Origin: Glandiceps talaboti
Lineage: Eukaryota > Hemichordata > Enteropneusta > Spengelidae
DNA length: 64,000 bases
Direction of reading: 5' to 3'
NCBI RefSeq assembly: GCF_964340395.1
Contig: NC_135558.1
Span: 6,293,001 to 6,357,000 of the forward strand
A program made the translations under genes and the position numbers. Of this stretch, positions 1-11,861 are shown in pieces. Under the pieces are notes generated by a model, which saw only the letters and a program-made list of their open reading frames with translations, did not search any database and had not been told where the DNA came from. How positions within the stretch are numbered: the stretch's first letter is position 1; each line of letters starts with the position of its first letter.

Positions 1-406
1 GTGTCCATAGACTCAAACAAAAATTTCTTCTCAGACTCAGAAATATTTGTTAAAAAATGAATCCCAAATTTGTTCTCACATCTTGTCCCAACATCCACAA
101 TGAGTCTGACTAGAGACAGCAGCAACAATTTGAGATTTATTTGTTTGATTGACTCTGAGTAGAATTTTTTGTATCTGTTAACAAATTTGTATTTTTAGCA
201 ATGAATGGAATTTATGATTTCCAGCACCTATTATATAAATACTTAATAAATCTCTAAAAATGTTCCAATAATCTTTTATATTTTATGACCAAGTTGTTCA
301 TATTAATCATTATTTTTTTGTTTTATCCCAATCACGTACAAAACAATTTCTCATTTACTAAACATGTTATTGTTATTTAACACCATGAAATCGTTTGTCT
401 TTTTAG
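1..406 (+). other. Intron of the RAPGEF1-like gene, with an imperfect inverted repeat
   Basis: No coding exon is visible before the acceptor at 405-406. Bases about 17-182 contain imperfect inverted arms around CTTCTCAGACTCAG and CTCTGAGTAGAATT, which suggests a decayed foldback element. This is a weak call by eye. Confidence 0.35.
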
Positions 407-3400
407 GAGGGAGACGCTATTTGATTTCCATGCATCAGAACTTGCTGAACAAATGACCTTCCTGGACTCAGAACTCTTCCAGAAAATAGAGGTGAGGTTT
501 TAATACCAAACTCTGAAGATGACATTTTAGAAATGGATTTCATGTCTTTTACTCTATCACATATATAGATAGTAAAGAATGCAATATTCTTCAGCCATGG
601 CCATTAATTTTTGATTTGGTCATGATTTCTTGTACATGAATGAAGTTGTACAGAATGAAGTTATGATAGATATCAAATGTGAATTGATATTGAAGGGCGC
701 CCTCATACTTTATAACACAGATGTAAGAAATTGATTGTAAACATTGAATGTAAATAGTGTCTTTCATAGACAGTTTTCATCCATGTACTAATAACCTGCT
801 GCTATGACCTAAAATAGAAAGTATATGTAAACAGGTTCATTTTGGTTATTTTACTATCATGTAGATACCAGAAGTGTTGCTGTGGGCAAAAGAACAGTCT
901 GACGAACTGAGCCCTAATTTGACTATATTTACAGACCATTTTAACAAAATGTCCTACTGGTAAGGAAATATACTTCCCATTTATTACATCTGGTTAAAAC
1001 TGGATAAAACTAGTTTAAAACCAGTTAAAACTGGTTAAATCTGGTTAAACTAGTTAAAACCAGTTAAAACCACACATGCACTCACATGCCATGGGGTTCT
1101 GTCATAGTTTTGACATGACATATTAGAAAATACTTGATTCTGTCAGTAAATTTTTGGTCATAAATATTGATGTCTATGGAATAGATATCTTATGAGGGAA
1201 TTTGGTGAAATCATTGAAAAGTATATTGTGTATATTTGTTGTCAGTTATTGAGTTATATAATTTTTTTTCAAATAGGTGTCGGTCACTTATTCTTCTTCA
1301 AGACAAAGCTCAAGAGAGAGAAAAATTACTTGCCAAATTTATCAAGATAATGAAGGTAAGAAACTCTTTTAGTTATGTAATATATATAGATTTGATGCAC
1401 ATGTCCTCTTAGCTTAGTTAGAGAAATGAAATTATTCTACATGTAAAACCCTCCTTGTAAATCAAAATCCAAGATGGCTCCCAGTGTTTCCCCAGGTGAA
1501 TAGTCTAACATTTGAACACTTATAAGGATCATCCTGATTGGTTATTCAGTTGTAGTCTTTAATGTCTATAAAAGCTTATCTCATTGGCTTGTAGACTGAC
1601 TGAAGGGTTTGTCATTGTTTGCTCTCAACACATTGCTGTCTAGTAAGCAACAGCAGTATGAAGCACCCACAATGATGAAACTCTCCATGGAATTAGTTTG
1701 TTATATATTTACAAAGATCATCCTGGTTAGGTTACACAATAATACCCTATATGGGCTTCATACAACTCTTTACGATTGTGAAACATATTTTCCATAGTCA
1801 CTCTCCATACATGTTGATGTATACATCTTGTACAGTTTTCCAAGACATAAAAATCTAAATTCTCCCAAATTCTCTCAAAGCCTATACATAGATATATATT
1901 GACCATTGGTATTATTGTATATTTCAGCACTTGAGGAGAATGAATAACTTCAATTCGTACTTGGCACTACTGTCAGCTTTAGACTCTGCACCGATAAGGA
2001 GACTGGAATGGCAGAAACAGACAGCTGCTGTAAGTAGGATTTCTATAACAGATATATTAGAATGTAAATAATACATCGTATATGGTCTTGATTATTGGGT
2101 GTATAGATGTGTTAATTTGTATATAGGTACAACCTGTGAAAATACACTGGTGTATTTGCTTGCTTGTGGTAAGCAGGAATGAGACAAGTTTCATACAAAG
2201 ACATACACTGTAGTTAGTGTCAGTAACTTATCAAAGTATAAACACCACAGGAACCAGGATCCCATAACTCTGTTTACTGATAGAATGCTACATGGTAGAA
2301 CAATCAAGTCCAACTGTTACTGTATAAGTGATTGTGATTGTATAAGAGATATACCTGCTAAGCTTCTTATACTTTTCGAAAAATTGTTGATGGCTGTTGG
2401 TTCCTACAAATCATGGCTCTGTGTGTATCAGGGTTATCCCATTACTTATAGCAAATATAGATCAAGCATTTAAAGATTCTGTAGCTTAGATCCTATCAAT
2501 TTGGATTATTTCTGTATTTAGACTGTGGCTGTATGGGTCATTTTCAGGCCCTGATAGGATAGGGTTACAGCACCATCTACAGGCCATATCTGGAAGACTT
2601 ACAGTGCCAACTACTGACTGTGATGTGATGGCGGTTTTAAAAAGGGAAAATACAAAATAACATCAAGATAATATTTTAGACATATTGCCAAACACGGAAC
2701 AGATTGATTCTACACTAAGTTGAATGAAATTTTATACATTTTTGTTTTCTCCTTTTTATTTTATCTGCAGGATTTACAAGAGTATTGTATATTGATAGAC
2801 AGTTCATCCTCCTTCAAAGCATACAGGGCAGCCCTGGCTGAAGCTAAACCACCATGTATACCCTATCTGTGAGTACATCTACAGAAAAGTTAAAAAACGT
2901 CAACTGAATGGTGTATATGTGACGATATAGAAAATAATATGGCAGTCGTATGACAATATTGTAAACCACAGACCTTTTTACGACCCTGTCCGAAACGTAC
3001 AAAATATAGAATAGTACAATGAAAGATGCTGGACTCCATATTTCGTTGCTTCAGCAGAAATAGGTGCTCTGACTTGCAAGAATGTCGTACGACTGAATTG
3101 TTCAATCGTTTTGATAATCAAGGAATTTTACACCTTTCACAAAATTTCTTGAAAAAATTGAACTTACTTCTTGAAACCTAATGTGTAGAAAGAATAAATA
3201 CTTCCAGCTGCACTGTGCCAACTGAAGAAAGCTGACTGATTTAGCCAAAATATACTACTAGGTAAATTATTTACACTACGAGTTTGGAAATACTACAAAA
3301 TATGATTCCAGAACAAGGAGACAATATGTTTGGTTGCAGGGTACAAATATGATGATTGTAACTGATGTATTTCTGTTTGTATTATCAGGGGTCTGATTTT

Positions 3401-4300
3401 ACAGGATATTACATTTATTAATCTTGGTAATCCAAACACACTGGAATCAGAAGGTCACAAAGAATGTGTTAATTTCTCCAAATGTTGGCAACAGTTCACT
3501 ATCCTAGATACTATGAGAATGTTTAAGAAAATGTAAGTATTATCTTGAGATAGTTTGCCATATTATGAAAGGAGAGAAATTTTTTTATTTATTTGTATAT
3601 TTTTTGTGACTCCCAATGCGCCATGTGGATGAGGATGAGATAGTTATTCTGGATTTTTAATTTATAAAACAATTTTATCATGGCTTCCTACTTGAAAAAT
3701 CAATGTGAAACAACATCAACTAAGTCTGTGTTTGTAACTCAGTAAAGTGCAAAAAACTAACAAATGTGTAACAAAAAAAAGTTTGTTATTGTATTTACAA
3801 TAACAAAAATTTTACATATTACTATGTTACGACGACGCACATCTACATTACTGGTTCTGCTGTTTTCGAAATAAGAGTCAAAACATTCAAAATTGCTATC
3901 ACTTTCCCCAATTTTTCTTTGATATTACTGGCACTGGTATAATTATGTTATTCTCCAATATTTTTCTTCATTCAAACCGGAAATACTCCTGACCTAAGGG
4001 GTTGTCACTACTCATCTAGCGACTCATAGTGACAAAGGTCCCTTAGATCACTCATATTTTCCTTGGCTGAATGAAGACAAATATTGGGGAATATAAACAT
4101 CTATACAACTACTATGCTTTAAAATGTAGTTTTCAAGAGTTCTCCTTTATTTTTTTTTCAGTAAATATGATCTGTCACCAAATGAACGTGTTATTGCGTT
4201 CTTTAATGATTTCAACGATTTCCTACATGAAGAAGCCATGTGGCAGCTATCGGAAAAAATCAAGCCAAGAGGTGGAAAACAGAAAGATCCTACAGACTAG
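407..4300 (+). CDS. RAPGEF1: RAPGEF1/C3G-like guanine nucleotide exchange factor, C-terminal RasGEF domain (5' part outside window)
   Basis: Seven exons join in frame: 407-491, 865-959, 1277-1355, 1928-2029, 2771-2868, 3389-3532 and 4162-4300 (stop TAG 4298-4300), all with AG/GT borders and matching phases. They encode the last ~247 residues. The product reads as the catalytic CDC25/RasGEF domain, with EIPEVLLWAKEQ, FIKIMKHLRRMNNFNSYLA, LSALDSAPIRRLEWQKQT, and PPCIPYLG before LILQDITFINLG. These stretches resemble vertebrate C3G (RAPGEF1) more than SOS or RASGRP as I recall them. In that family the protein is recruited through Crk adaptors to membranes and loads GTP on Rap1/R-Ras. The N-terminal proline-rich Crk-binding region would lie left of base 1. 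The ending, at PRGGKQKDPTD, is close to the usual C3G C-terminus. No frameshift or early stop was seen. Confidence 0.93.
990..1072. repeat. Short ~10-bp tandem repeat, CTGGTTAAAA-like
   Basis: About eight degenerate copies of a decamer close to CTGGTTAAAA lie within an intron of the RAPGEF1-like gene, starting 30 bp after a splice donor. Because CTGGTTAAAACCAG is self-complementary, neighbouring units can also pair as small hairpins. Confidence 0.7.
3949..4094. mobile_element. Foldback (MITE-like) element, CTAAGGG family, copy 1
   Basis: The left arm (AATATTTTTCTTCATTCA, then CCTAAGGGGTTGTCACTA) is repeated in inverted order in the right arm (TAGTGACAAAGGTCCCTTAG, then TGAATGAAGACAAATATT). 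The two imperfect arms of about 65 bp face each other across a very short loop. No coding capacity is present. It ends about 70 bp upstream of the acceptor of the last RAPGEF1-like exon. A second copy lies at 46234-46343. Confidence 0.7.
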
Positions 4301-7010
4301 AGATCTCTGAGTAAACACTAGATGTCTTCATTTTCGGAAGAATTTTGTAGAAAAGTCATCGTTGTGTCTTTCGTGTGACACTGTTGAAAATGATATGCAC
4401 TAACATTACAATGTTTTTTATAAAGTGATGTACATATTTGATAGTCAACCATATTGGGTTCAAAGGTCAGCGAGTGTTTGTGTCAGAGGTCATTGACCTG
4501 TGTGTTACCCAATATTTTGCAAATGTTGCAGTTTTAATATGCAAGTTTGACATACAGATCTCGTAGTGTGTGTACATTTTGAATCTGGTACACAACATGT
4601 CTTTTCTGGCAGGGAAACTGATTCTTCCCACACCGTATTATCATAGACAATATGGGAATTCATTATTCCAGAATTTCCACTATAAAGCCTATTTTTTTTA
4701 ACCATAACAAGAGTTCATCTGACACATTTGAAAGAGTGTAAGTAGACTACATCTAACTAACTGATGTAAAAATGTTATGAACAACAACAACAAAATAGTC
4801 CATGAAGAGAAAGTTACCATGCAAATTCTATCAAATATATGCACAAAATAATCTTGTACTGAGTTGGTGAGGATATGTATGCTCCTCAGGAAATTCAACA
4901 GAATGTCGAACATGATTTTTTTGTGATAATTATGTTGCACATGATATTGTAAAACCAAGACATTTTTGATTCAGCATTTCCAATGTTAATAATGAGATAT
5001 GTACTACTAGTAACTCCTACGTGGGTTTACTGAACATTCTACGAAGATTCCTTGCATATATTATGCTGAAATGTTTTGGAAACTTCAAAAGTTTTACCCA
5101 AAACTTAGTTACATGACAACCTCTAAGACAACCTCAGCATAACAGTTATATAGAGAATGTTAAGTCAGATTTTTCACTGATGTTCAATGACAAAAAAAAA
5201 ATATGCCAGTTAAACTTTGGTCATAAGATATAGTCCAAGACAAAATATAACTAGAAGTTTATTTTATACCACAAAAACAGTTTTGTTAAACAGTTGATAT
5301 TTGAGTTGAGAATTTTGAAAATAAACTCTTTCCTACATTTGGGTATTTATTCTCCATGTACACCATTCAGACTACAAGAAAATGTCATCATTATTTCCTA
5401 CCTACTCAGAAATCTGAAGAAGAGTTTGTTTTTGTGCATTGACAAATCATTTTTGTAGTAGAATGTTTTCATTGTTGTACTGTATCACGCTATTTGTACA
5501 TTCATTGCAAGTTATTTGGTGTAGCTGCCAGCAAAATTGCACTTCTTTGTCTTGCACGGACTTGCAATCTAAAGACAAAAAATTCACTAAATTTCTTTCT
5601 AAAGCTTCCTTTTTTAAAAACTCCTGGCATTACGACTAGTCATTTACATGCAAATTGTGTCTTAGCGAAAGGATTTAAACATGCATAGAAGACCTAAGCT
5701 GATTGGGCAAGCAGTTCAAGTATGGTGTGTTTTATTAAAATGTAGACCAATCAGTGGTGAGTTTACATCAATATGCAAAAGATTTCTAGTGCTTTCTTTT
5801 GTGTTGTCTCTATTTATTTGTCCGTCACTACTAGGATTGTTGCCATGGTTTCACACTGTTGTCCTGACGACACCCTTTTAGCATATGTAAGGTGAAATTG
5901 TCAGCAAGGAATGCAAGTATGGTGTGCCAGTAGTTTGATCAAGAGCACTTATTTATGGCTCATTTTAGTAATGTGCCATTTCATTATTTTGACAACTCTG
6001 ACCTAGATTGCTGTGTTAAGTTTAATACCATGGTCAACAAAACCCAAAATGTTAACATCATAAACATTTCACCAGAATAACAAGGCTAAAGATTTGTCCT
6101 GTTTTGAGAAGAAAAAAAATTGTGTATTGCTATGTTCTGTCTACCTATTAATCACAGTTCACAGTGTTCCACATAATTATTACTGTGGAAAACCAGCTAT
6201 CAGCTAAGATACACACAATGATCCATTGTTTTGTCACTGTGGAAAGCCAGCTATCAGTTTTTCTTCAGTGTTTATTTCATAGACTTCCATGATTTTGCAG
6301 TGTACATTTTGGGGACTTCCAGTTTTTTGCAGTCTTGATTACAGGGTTATTATATCCATGGAAACAAGGCACTACTATCATCAACTTATGTAATCTACCA
6401 CATTGAATAGTAATAGTTTAAGCTGCCTGAAAGCTGACTGTCCACAGTCCTATGTTATGATCAATGCAACACTTTCCACTTTATTGACACAAAGTATGCC
6501 AGGATACATGTATGTGACATGAACATGGTCATCCATTAGTATTTTATCAAAACGTTCTTTGTAACTGTTCAAAACAGACTTATAAATCATATACAGATGT
6601 TATATAACATGACAAATTGATCACAGTCCCACAGAAGATTACTATGCTATGCATCCTCAATGATTTGAATTTCATTTGTATTTCTAGATTATGCCACAAG
6701 AGGGCGCTACATATGAAAAAAAAATGAAAGTACCTGATCCCATCATGGGCTGCCTTCTTTCCCAGCATAGATTTATAGCACTTTACAAATGTTGTGTTTA
6801 TTTGATTGATTATTTTATCTCTATTTAACCTGCCTCAAAAACCTATACAACAAAAAATGTACCACGTCAATGAACTTGAAAATATATTGCATGTGAAACA
6901 TGTATTTGATGTGTTATTGATGCTGTACATATGCTTCAGAGTGTATCACAGTTTTAGAAGAGTGATTTTCATTCAAAGTGTAAGAAATATAGCATTTTAA
7001 TAAAGAAATT
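4301..7010 (+). other. Probable long 3' UTR and downstream flank of the RAPGEF1-like gene
   Basis: There is no credible coding exon. AATAAA hexamers on the + strand at 5320-5325 and 6999-7004 are candidate polyadenylation signals; the second would give a 3' UTR of about 2.7 kb. Open frames here are short and lack protein-like composition. Confidence 0.4.
6694..6709 (+). promoter_or_regulatory. CTCF-like motif
   Basis: CCACAAGAGGGCGCTA matches the bilaterian CTCF core (roughly CCASYAGRKGGCRS) at nearly every position. It lies in the flank between the RAPGEF1-like gene and the next transcription unit. Motif match only. Confidence 0.4.
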
Positions 7011-9900
7011 AGTCATAATTTAAAAGTTTTGGTTTTTATCTGACCGATTACTACTTACTATTTATCAAAGATATTTTAATATCTGCTGCTTGCATTTGAA
7101 ATCTATTTTCAACCTTATTGAAAGTGTGAGATTTAACGAGGTAAATGTGTGATAGAAAGTGGAGGGAGGTTAGCACTGTGTAGAAAGTGTGGGATGTAAT
7201 GTGGAGAGGGGAAGTAGACTAAAAGATTTGTTTGCTGTGGATACTCCACTGTGCTTATGGCCTACATCTGTCAATAAACTGGATGCAACGATTTGATTGG
7301 ATGCAACAAGAATTTGCAACGATTTGATTGGATGCAACAAGAATTTGCAACGATTTGATTGGTTGCAACAAGAATTTGTTGCAGAATGGAAAGGCTGCAG
7401 TTGTTAGTCATAGTTGGTTACAACAATGTGGAGTGTCTACAATTCTTCCAGTCCATGGTGGGTGGGGGGGGGGGGGTGAACACTATGAAAAGTATGATAT
7501 GTAATGGGGGGAGGGGGTCATAACAATGCAGAGACAAACAAATGACAGTTTGGTAGATTCATTGGTGTTTTGTATTTGAATTGCATTTACTCACCGGTGC
7601 TCATATTGTGACAAGATTTTTGAAAATGTGTCTTTCCTCTATCTCAAAACCAAACATTATAACTGTCAGTAAAAAGATATGAATTTTGAATTTCATTTCT
7701 ATTTTATGTTCACAACATTAGAGACAGATTCAGAATGTGATTCGTATTTCAGTTATCACAGAATACTGTATCAAAGACAGGTTGAGATTCAGATTTGAAT
7801 GTGTATTATTCATTCTTTGAAATATTTATATGTGTTGTAGCTCTTACATGTTCCAGTAGATTTTCATGTGTGATCTTGTCTTTCAATACATGTGAAAGTC
7901 AATAGAAAGACTGTAGAAGTGTCACCAACTAAGGTCTGACTGCACTAAACCCTGGAATAGATTGGCTCCTGATTTGACACCAGATGTTATCAGCCAATTA
8001 AAATGATCATCTGATATTTTGCCTACTTAATTTTTGAAGCTTCATTCTTGCCAAAACTAGTTCCCTTATTGTTTGATAAATGGAAAGTAGTGAAAACAGA
8101 AGAATAATATAAATTTATCATAGAGGGCGCACTTTCACTTGTTAACCATAGACTTTGAAAATGTTGTAAAGGGAATGTACACAGAAAAATAATTTTATTT
8201 GTATCACAGTGTTCTTTATGAGATTTCAGTAGTCATAGATTTTAAAGCTAAATTCTGGTGCGTAAGCCAGCTAGACTTTTGTGCTCGAAATTTAGACAGC
8301 CATGAACAATGATGATCAAAGATTGTTGTTAACGAGTTACTGATGTGCTTCCTTTCTGACATTTCAAAGTTTATCATAAACCAAGTTGGCTTTCCTTATT
8401 TTATTTTATTTTACTTCTTATTTTAGTTTTTTAAGTCATTGCAAAGAATAATTGAAAACAGAAATTGACAAAGAAGAAATTATTGATCCTTAGGATCTAG
8501 GAGTGTGATTTTAGTGAAAAGTCTAGCACTGCCCTCACAGATGTATGTGGTTTATAATTCTTGTTTTAAACTTTCAACCAAATTTGTGCCAATGTTTTAC
8601 TGTGTTTCTGTCTAAAAAAGCTGATAATGTGCATTAGATATATTTTCCTTTTTAAAAAAAAGAATAGAAAGCATGACCAATCTTTTATGAGACTTGAGTA
8701 AAAACATGACAAAAAGTAATGCTGTAGAAACTTGATAATGAAATTTCTTAGTATACAGGTTTTAAGAAATTATTATCGACCATATAAGGTAAAATTGGTC
8801 ATGTAAATTATATAGCCTTGTGATGCCTTCATGACCATAATCGGTAATGTAGGTTGATGACATGTTTCCAAATAAGGACATTATTTAAATGAGTTAGGCC
8901 TTTGTGACCATAATTGGTACTTCATAAGCTACTTCAGGAGTGCATTTGATTATGCATGCCCATGGAGCCTCAGGTTGGGGCAAATAATGTCACCTAGGGA
9001 GCCTCGGGTCATGTAAAAATAAAACATATTTGGGTACCCTAGGGAATTCAAGTGCTACATATGTTTCACCTTTTGATTTTTGCTCTAGGTAATGTTTCTA
9101 GAAGCAAAGATGACATATTTTAGCACACTTCACATTTGTGTATTAATTTGCCATGGAATTTGTTTCCAATCTCACACATATACAAATATATACAGTTTTA
9201 CGCTTTGTTGATATTACATTGTGTATTCATATTTATCCAGAGTGCATAGTTTACCTATAATTTGCAGTGCCATTGGCAAGACACCACAAAATATGAGTTC
9301 ACATTTTCTTGTTTAACACATATACCAAGCAACTCATAGTAATAGTATTTGTAACAATTTTTTTTTTAAAGAAACGGAATGAAATATTTAAGCTGTCACA
9401 AAACACATATATTAAGGAGAGTCACCATAACTACTACCTGGTATCTATGACAACTGTTTACAAAAACATCCCTAGATTTTCACAAACTTTATGGATGTTG
9501 TAATTGATGGATAAGCTTATTGGTAATATCTGTGGTGTATTTTTGTACTGTACATACAATGTGATTTCACAACTGCAATGATGTAGATGTCATTTACTAG
9601 TAGTCAATTTAAGTCAAACTTGTTATTTTTTTGGTTCATTTAAATGTAAACAATAAACATTTCACTTTTATGATCTCAATTGTTGTGGTGGATGTCTTGA
9701 GTTTTAGTCTAGTAAATGTATGGAGTAATATTATATACCTCAACCCACCACTAATTGGAACATATGATCCAACAGTGGTTTTGTATTCCTTGGCCTACCT
9801 AGAAGTAGATGAAATTCACTTATAATAGTGTTTATTACAATGGGCTCCATATGTCATTTCTCAGATATATATCCGAGTCTTTCAAACCTGGCACAAAGGT
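7011..9900. other. Intergenic sequence without recognised genes
   Basis: Apart from the 31-bp repeat at 7285 and a guanine run near 7466, this stretch is AT-rich with no exon-like open frame, RNA gene or clear element that I could recognise. An isolated AGAGGGCGC motif occurs near 8122. Confidence 0.5.
7285..7377. repeat. 31-bp tandem repeat, three copies
   Basis: There are three head-to-tail copies, of which the first two look identical and the third differs slightly. The unit begins GCAACGATTTGATTGGATGC. It is intergenic and has no spacers, so it is not a CRISPR array. Confidence 0.9.
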
Positions 9901-9906
9901 AAGAAT

Positions 9907-10325
9907 GACCCTATCTTTTTTTTCTGTTTCTCATTACTCGACCAACCAAAATTTCAGTCGAAAAAAATGTTCGCTCTTCGGCTCCCCAGATACTAGTATT
10001 TTGCGAACAGCGCCCTCTCTGGTAAGAATAAACAAGTATGGACCGACGACATCATCTACAGTTGTGGCGGTTCACGAACGGAACATGTTTTTCATGCCAG
10101 ACATATTCAAGTAGAGGGAAGGATTTTACATGTGAAGGAATAACTATTTTGTAGAGAAGCTGGGAAAAAGCTTATTACCAGGAATCTAATCAAATGAAGA
10201 CAGAGAGGAGGAAAAGGAGAGGCAGAGAAACATAAAGATGATTTTTTTTCAAACTTTTTTTTAATCGACCGACTGACCTATAGTTGCTAAGAAAAAGGAA
10301 TGACAAACAGAAAAAAATTAGGGTC
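9907..10325. mobile_element. Candidate TIR element with T-rich inverted ends
   Basis: The left end (GACCCTAT, a T run, then CTGTTTCTCATTA) recurs inverted at the right end (GAATGACAAACAG, an A run, then TTAGGGTC), giving imperfect terminal inverted repeats of about 30 bp. The interior includes a CGCCCTCTCT motif and no transposase. Its extent is approximate. Confidence 0.4.
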
Positions 10326-10511
10326 ACTGTTTTACAACATATTCAAATTTGACCGAACGGTGGCCACATTTGTAGTAATTTCAATATTTACTGCATAACT
10401 GAAAAACTGTAATACATGGAGACTCCATTCAAATGTCTACCCAATATTATCAGGTACAAGCGTTCTTTTGAGACCTTGACCTTTCACCTACCTACCTTCA
10501 TACTTACGTGC

Positions 10512-10512
<1 letters not shown>

Positions 10513-10556
<44 letters not shown>

Positions 10557-10592
10557 CATCCATCCATCCATCCATCCATCCATCCATCCATC
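10513..10592. repeat. Compound (TATC)n(CATC)n microsatellite
   Basis: About 11 TATC units run directly into about 9 CATC units. A shorter (CTAC)n array lies 180 bp downstream. Confidence 0.95.
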
Positions 10593-10593
10593 T

Positions 10594-10699
10594 AATGTCT
10601 TTTCTAAGGTTGGGGAACCCCGGTATCAGAAAGGGGAAAGAGGTAAACTGACTATGTTTCCCATAGAAGCTATCATAATTTTGGTGGGGAACCCCAAGG
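10594..10699. repeat. Dispersed ~75-bp monomer family, single copy
   Basis: The sequence around TCTAAGGTTGGGGAACC, then AGAGGTAAA, then CATAATTTTGGTGGGGAACC, is clearly related to 24020-24132 and, inverted, to the tandem units at 47041-47425. Confidence 0.6.
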
Positions 10700-10770
10700 G
10701 GTGGGTGTGTCCATCTCTCTAACTATTTATCTTGCTATTTATATGTATGTATGATTTTTTTTCAATATTC

Positions 10771-10804
10771 CTACCTATCTACCTACCTACCTACCTACCT
10801 ACCT
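10771..10804. repeat. (CTAC)n microsatellite
   Basis: About eight CTAC units with one interruption. Confidence 0.9.
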
Positions 10805-10849
10805 TCAGGTTGTATTATAGTACTATTTTCTTGGACAACGAGGTAATTA

Positions 10850-11400
10850 AAATGTGACCCGTGGAAGTACATACTGCAATCTGTCGTATCATACCTTCGC
10901 CAGATCAATGGTCAGTGAAATCACCAGGTGTAAAAAAACGAACAGTTACGGAGCAAAGTACTAGATCTAGCACTTCGTCTTTTTTTTACGCGAGCCTTGC
11001 TAGGTGCCGCTGTACGTACTTGTCGTATCAAGATCTATGTATTTTGTGTTGACTCGTCCGTGGAGGTACAAAGCCCCCTAATATACCTAAATATACTAAA
11101 TATACGAATTTCATGGACTATATAGTCAAACGAGTAGTCAAATTTCGGAATTGTGCGGACTCAAAACGCATCAAAGGCACGCGCGTACACAGAGCCGGCA
11201 GTTTCAAGTATTGTGGACAAAAACAACAAATTCAGATGGTGACGTAAACATTTCGAGGACACGAGGATTAAATTTTACTCACCAGTCTGTTCCCGAAATC
11301 ATGGAGAAGCCGCCCAAACTAGCCACTAGATTACTATCTACAAACGTCCCACAACGTAGAGTGCCCACGGTATGACTGTCCTCTCACATCAATTTCCCCC
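10850..11400. promoter_or_regulatory. CpG-richer island, possible promoter
   Basis: CpG dinucleotides are much denser here (ACGCGAGCC, GGCACGCGCGTACAC, GACGTAAACATTTCGAGG) than in the flanking AT-rich DNA. In this window such density otherwise appears around likely gene starts. An ATG with a downstream splice donor lies at 11301. No TATA box was identified. Confidence 0.35.
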
Positions 11401-11830
11401 GGAATGGCAAAAGTGATAGAAGCACGTCTTCCACAAGTGCCAGGTGGTTGAAATAAATTGGCCAATCACTGGCCTGTTGCTCACAATTACTTGCTAATTT
11501 GTCTACACATCCTCATTGATTGGCCAATTTGTGACCACACACAGGTGTGTTTGCTGTCCATTCCTAAATCACCTAATCTTCCCAACACTTTTATTCAGCT
11601 GCATTTAACGATATTGGGCATAGAAACTTTTATATAAGTTTGTAAAAATGTGAGTGGTGTGAACGTAGTGTGAGCTTCTAAATGAACTGAAGTCGGACTC
11701 GTGGTGCAATATCTACACTATTGCCCTTGTCTCCCATTTTTTTTTAATAAATTAAATTTGGGATGTGTGGACATATGAATGTCTTGAGAATGGTTTTGTT
11801 GCTACACGAAGTTAAAGTTGGTATACCAGT

Positions 11831-11861
<31 letters not shown>

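Noticed and set aside
5439-5881. Several short overlapping + strand frames downstream of the RAPGEF1-like gene
   Set aside because: They lack splice context and recognisable protein composition and lie in the likely 3' UTR.
7285-7377. Regular 31-bp repeats resembling a CRISPR array
   Set aside because: Units are directly adjacent with no spacers, and the window is an animal genome.
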